In this document: positions 8,734-10,867 of the stretch, piece by piece
Layout: every line of letters starts with the position of its first letter
How positions within the stretch are numbered: the first letter of the stretch is position 1
Notes under the pieces: model-generated
Database searches by the model: none
What the model was told of the DNA's origin: nothing
Seen by the model: the letters and a program-made list of their open reading frames with translations, nothing else
Program-made: the position numbers and the translations under genes
Assembly: GCA_028819955.1 (NCBI GenBank)
Contig: JAPPKP010000223.1
Location: forward strand, 1 to 10,867
Length of the DNA: 10,867 bases
Origin: Rhodospirillaceae bacterium
GTDB lineage: Bacteria; Pseudomonadota; Alphaproteobacteria; UBA828
Direction: 5' to 3'

Positions 8734-8827
8734 CGTCATGCCCGGACTCGATCCGGGCATCCATCTCGCCCAGCTCCCTCATGGTGCGGCGGTTACATGG
8801 ATGGCCGGGTCGAGCCCGGCCATGACG
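8734..8827. repeat. BIME-like bipartite palindromic element
   Basis: Two perfect 9-bp-stem hairpins face each other. The first is ATGCCCGGA (8738-8746) with TCCGGGCAT (8752-8760) and loop CTCGA. The second is ATGGCCGGG (8801-8809) with CCCGGCCAT (8815-8823) and loop TCGAG. They are nested in a larger inverted repeat: CGTCATG (8734-8740) pairs with CATGACG (8821-8827), and CATCCAT (8758-8764) pairs with ATGGATG (8797-8803). The whole 94 bp could fold into a cruciform. GTCATGCCCGG...ATCCGGGCATCCA sequences of this kind are a common dispersed extragenic palindrome in alphaproteobacteria. It sits between the acyl-CoA dehydrogenase and CoA-transferase genes and could attenuate or stabilise the shared transcript. 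Confidence 0.9.
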
Positions 8828-8843
8828 AGAAGAGGACACCGAA

Positions 8844-10625
8844 CTAGAACTCCTCGGCGCCGTGGGCCATGACGGTGCCCTTGCCCGCCATGATCTTAAG
8901 GAAGAGCCCGGCAGTGTCCGGCAGGACCTTCTGCACGTAGAAGCGCGCGGTCTTGAGCTTGGTGTCGTAGAAGGCGTCGCCGTTCCGCTTGTCGCGGGCG
9001 AGCTTCGCCATCTGGCACCACATGTAGCCGACCGCCACCAGCCCGAACATCCGCAAGTAGTCGGAGGCCGCGGCACCGGCTTCCTCCGGGTCGCCCAGGC
9101 CGCGCTGGGCGATCGCCAGCGTCGCGGTCTGCAGCTTGCCGAGCGCCTTGCCCACGGGGCCCACGATATCGGCGAGCTCCGGGTCGTCCTTGTTCTCCTC
9201 GACGAAGGCGACGGCGGGGTGGAAGAAGTGCCGCAGGTAGCGCCCGGCCCGCCGCGGCAGCTTGCGACCCACCAGGTCGAGCGCCTGGATGCCGTTCGCG
9301 CCCTCGTAGATCTGGCTGATCCGCGCGTCGCGCACCAGCTGCTCCATGCCGTGCTCGCGGATGTAGCCGTGGCCGCCGTGCACCTGCAGCGCGAGGTTGG
9401 TGGCCTCGAAGCCGTAGTCGGTGAAGAAGGCCTTGATGATCGGCGTCATCAGCTGCACCAGCTCGTCCGCATCCTCGCGCACCGAGGCGTCCTCATGGCT
9501 GCGCGAGATGTCGAGCTGCAGCGCCGTCCAGTAGGCGAGCGCGCGGGCGCCCTCGTTGACGGCGCGCTGGGTGAGCAGCATGCGGCGCACGTCCGGGTGG
9601 ACGATGATCGGGTCCGCGCTCGCCTCCGGTTCCGCAGCGCCTTTGAGCCCGCGCCCCTGGCGGCGGTCCTTCGCATACGCAGTCGCGCTCTGATAGGCGG
9701 TCTCGCCCAGGCCCAGGCCCTGGAGGCCGACACCGAGGCGCGCGCCGTTCATCATCGTGAACATGCAGCGCAGGCCCTTGTGCGGCTTGCCGATCAGGTA
9801 GCCCTCGGCCCCGTCGAAGTGCATCACGCAGGTGGCCGAGCCGTGGATGCCCATCTTCTCCTCGATGGAGCCGCAGGAGACTCCGTTGGCGGGGCCGGCG
9901 CTGCCGTCATCCTTCAGCGTGCGCTTGGGCACCAGGAAGAGGCTGATGCCACGCACGCCGGGCGGCGCGTCCGGTAGCTTCGCCAGCACCAGATGGACGA
10001 TGTTCTCGGTCAGGTCGTGCTCGCCGGCGGAGATGAAGATCTTGGTGCCGGAGAGCGCGTAGCGGCCCTCGCCCGTCGGCACGGCCTTGGTGCGAATCAG
10101 GCCGAGGTCGGTGCCGCAATGGGGCTCGGTCAGGCACATGGTGCCGCTCCAGGTGCCGTCGCCCAGGCGCGGCAGATAGGCCTGCTTCAGCGCCTCCGCG
10201 GCGTGCAGCTCGATCACCGAGGCGGCGCCGTTGGAGAGCAGCGGGTAGACGCCGAAGGCCAGGTTCGTCGAGCAGACCATCTCGTCGAAGACCATGCTGA
10301 TGAGCTGGGGCAGCCCCTTGCCGCCGTAGTCCGGCGACATCGTGACGCCGGTCCAACCGGCATCGACGAAGGTCTTGTAGGCCTCCTTGTAGCCTTGCGG
10401 TGTGCGCACCACGCCGTTCTCGTAGTGGCAGCCCTCTTCGTCCGCCGTCCGGTTGAGCGGCAGCAGCGTGTTCTCGCAGAGCTTGGCGCCCTCCTCGATC
10501 ATGGCGTCGATCACGTCGGGCGTCGCGTCCTCGTAGCCGGGCAGCGCGGCGATCTCGCCCACGTCGAGCAGCTCGTTGAGCACGAAGCGCATGTCGCGAA
10601 GCGGCGCGCTATAGGTCTGCACCAT
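8844..10625 (-). CDS. Acyl-CoA dehydrogenase, DmdC/FadE5-like with C-terminal extension
   Basis: This 593-residue FAD enzyme catalyses alpha,beta-dehydrogenation of an acyl-CoA thioester and passes electrons to ETF. The FAD- and substrate-binding motif is MCLTEPHCGTDLGLIRTKA (163-181), followed by LSGTKIFISAGEHD (191-204). The predicted catalytic base is Glu441 in RISQIYEGANGIQ (435-447), the position used in the DmdC branch. ALQVHGGHGYIREHGMEQ (412-429) is the FAD-contacting helix. Residues from about 460 to the end, closing with TVMAHGAEEF, form the extra helical domain of the roughly 590-residue class that includes 3-methylmercaptopropionyl-CoA dehydrogenase (DmdC) and FadE5. Specificity within this class cannot be read from sequence, and long-chain or methylthio substrates are both possible. 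ATG 10625 has a clear Shine-Dalgarno sequence (GGAGAG, five bases upstream). It starts 30 bases after the amidohydrolase stop, suggesting one operon. Confidence 0.95.
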   Translation of the reverse strand: MVQTYSAPLRDMRFVLNELLDVGEIAALPGYEDATPDVIDAMIEEGAKLCENTLLPLNRTADEEGCHYENGVVRTPQGYKEAYKTFVDAGWTGVTMSPDYGGKGLPQLISMVFDEMVCSTNLAFGVYPLLSNGAASVIELHAAEALKQAYLPRLGDGTWSGTMCLTEPHCGTDLGLIRTKAVPTGEGRYALSGTKIFISAGEHDLTENIVHLVLAKLPDAPPGVRGISLFLVPKRTLKDDGSAGPANGVSCGSIEEKMGIHGSATCVMHFDGAEGYLIGKPHKGLRCMFTMMNGARLGVGLQGLGLGETAYQSATAYAKDRRQGRGLKGAAEPEASADPIIVHPDVRRMLLTQRAVNEGARALAYWTALQLDISRSHEDASVREDADELVQLMTPIIKAFFTDYGFEATNLALQVHGGHGYIREHGMEQLVRDARISQIYEGANGIQALDLVGRKLPRRAGRYLRHFFHPAVAFVEENKDDPELADIVGPVGKALGKLQTATLAIAQRGLGDPEEAGAAASDYLRMFGLVAVGYMWCQMAKLARDKRNGDAFYDTKLKTARFYVQKVLPDTAGLFLKIMAGKGTVMAHGAEEF

Positions 10626-10630
10626 CGTTT

Positions 10631-10636
10631 CTCTCC
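10631..10636 (-). promoter_or_regulatory. Ribosome-binding site of the acyl-CoA dehydrogenase gene
   Basis: Read on the - strand, GGAGAG lies five bases before the ATG at 10625. It is one of the strongest Shine-Dalgarno matches in the window and fixes this start. Confidence 0.7.
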
Positions 10637-10655
10637 ATTCTCCGAAAGGCTGCGC

Positions 10656-10867
10656 TCAGTTGCCCACCGTGAGGTCGACCGACTGGCCCATCACCGTGCG
10701 GCTCGCCGGCGCGGTCTCGGCGACCAGCTTGCCGCGCTTGAAGACATGGGTGCACGCCGGGTTGATCCGCAGCACGTCGGCCTTGCTCGCAGCATCGAAC
10801 ACCGCGAGGTCCGCGCGGCAGCCGGGCGCCACGCCGTAGTCCTCCAGCGCGAGAATCTCGGCGTTCT
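10656..10867 (-). CDS. Amidohydrolase, cytosine-deaminase-like, C-terminal part (partial)
   Basis: About 69 C-terminal residues are in the window, ending at TGA (10658-10656); the gene continues past the right edge. The visible part reads NAEILALEDYGVAPGCRADL, then AVFDA, a VLRINP segment, and THVFKRGKLVAETAP. This is the small beta-sandwich end of the metal-dependent amidohydrolase superfamily: the GxxxGxxADLxVxDA pattern and the following VxxxG(K/R)LV strand are the usual signature. The wording is closest to cytosine deaminase/CodA-like members, which hydrolyse C-N bonds of cyclic amidines. The metal-binding residues lie outside the window, so activity and substrate cannot be checked. It is first in a probable operon with the acyl-CoA dehydrogenase, whose start is 30 bases downstream. 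Confidence 0.8.
   Translation of the reverse strand, partial: NAEILALEDYGVAPGCRADLAVFDAASKADVLRINPACTHVFKRGKLVAETAPASRTVMGQSVDLTVGN

Noticed and set aside
8862..9977. A 371-codon + strand open frame opposite the acyl-CoA dehydrogenase
   Set aside because: It is antisense to a well-supported gene, and its composition is typical of a shadow frame.

Overview
The window is GC-rich and gene-dense, with strong GC preference at third codon positions. It looks like a chromosomal piece of an alphaproteobacterium, possibly a Rhodospirillales-like lineage. Three things point there: the hopanoid genes with an ispH-hpnH pair, the DmdC-type acyl-CoA dehydrogenase, and a bipartite GTCATGCCCGG/CCGGCCATGAC palindromic element of the type scattered through alphaproteobacterial genomes. 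The genus cannot be told from this sequence.

Left part (1-5079): hopanoid synthesis. On the + strand, the 3' end of an unidentified gene (possibly hpnE) is followed by shc (squalene-hopene cyclase) and hpnG (nucleoside-phosphorylase-like). On the - strand, ispH (last step of the MEP pathway) is followed after 6 bases by hpnH (radical SAM adenosylhopane synthase). The two units converge, and the coding ends of hpnG and hpnH overlap by 48 bp. Together they give consecutive steps: IspH makes IPP/DMAPP, Shc turns squalene into hopene (diploptene/diplopterol), HpnH adds 5'-deoxyadenosine, and HpnG removes adenine to give ribosylhopane, the C35 hopanoid side-chain precursor.

Middle (5080-5551): a 472-bp non-coding stretch. 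From left to right it holds a candidate ispH promoter, a striking tandem array of about 140 bp in which GTGGGAT-like motifs recur every 9-10 bp (19-bp double unit), a short perfect hairpin, and an 11-bp inverted repeat with a 54-bp centre.

Right part (5552-10867): a - strand catabolic-looking cluster. In transcription order it runs: the C-terminus of a cytosine-deaminase-like amidohydrolase, an acyl-CoA dehydrogenase with the DmdC-type C-terminal extension, a palindromic BIME-like element, two CoA-transferase subunits coupled by an ATGA overlap, and an amidase-signature hydrolase. The order suggests C-N bond hydrolysis feeding a CoA-thioester oxidation route, but the substrate cannot be read from sequence. 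No RNA genes, CRISPR arrays, insertion sequences or broken genes were seen. The items most worth a second look are the helically phased repeat array, the convergent hpnG/hpnH overlap, and a CoA-transferase pair that seems to lack the usual catalytic glutamates.
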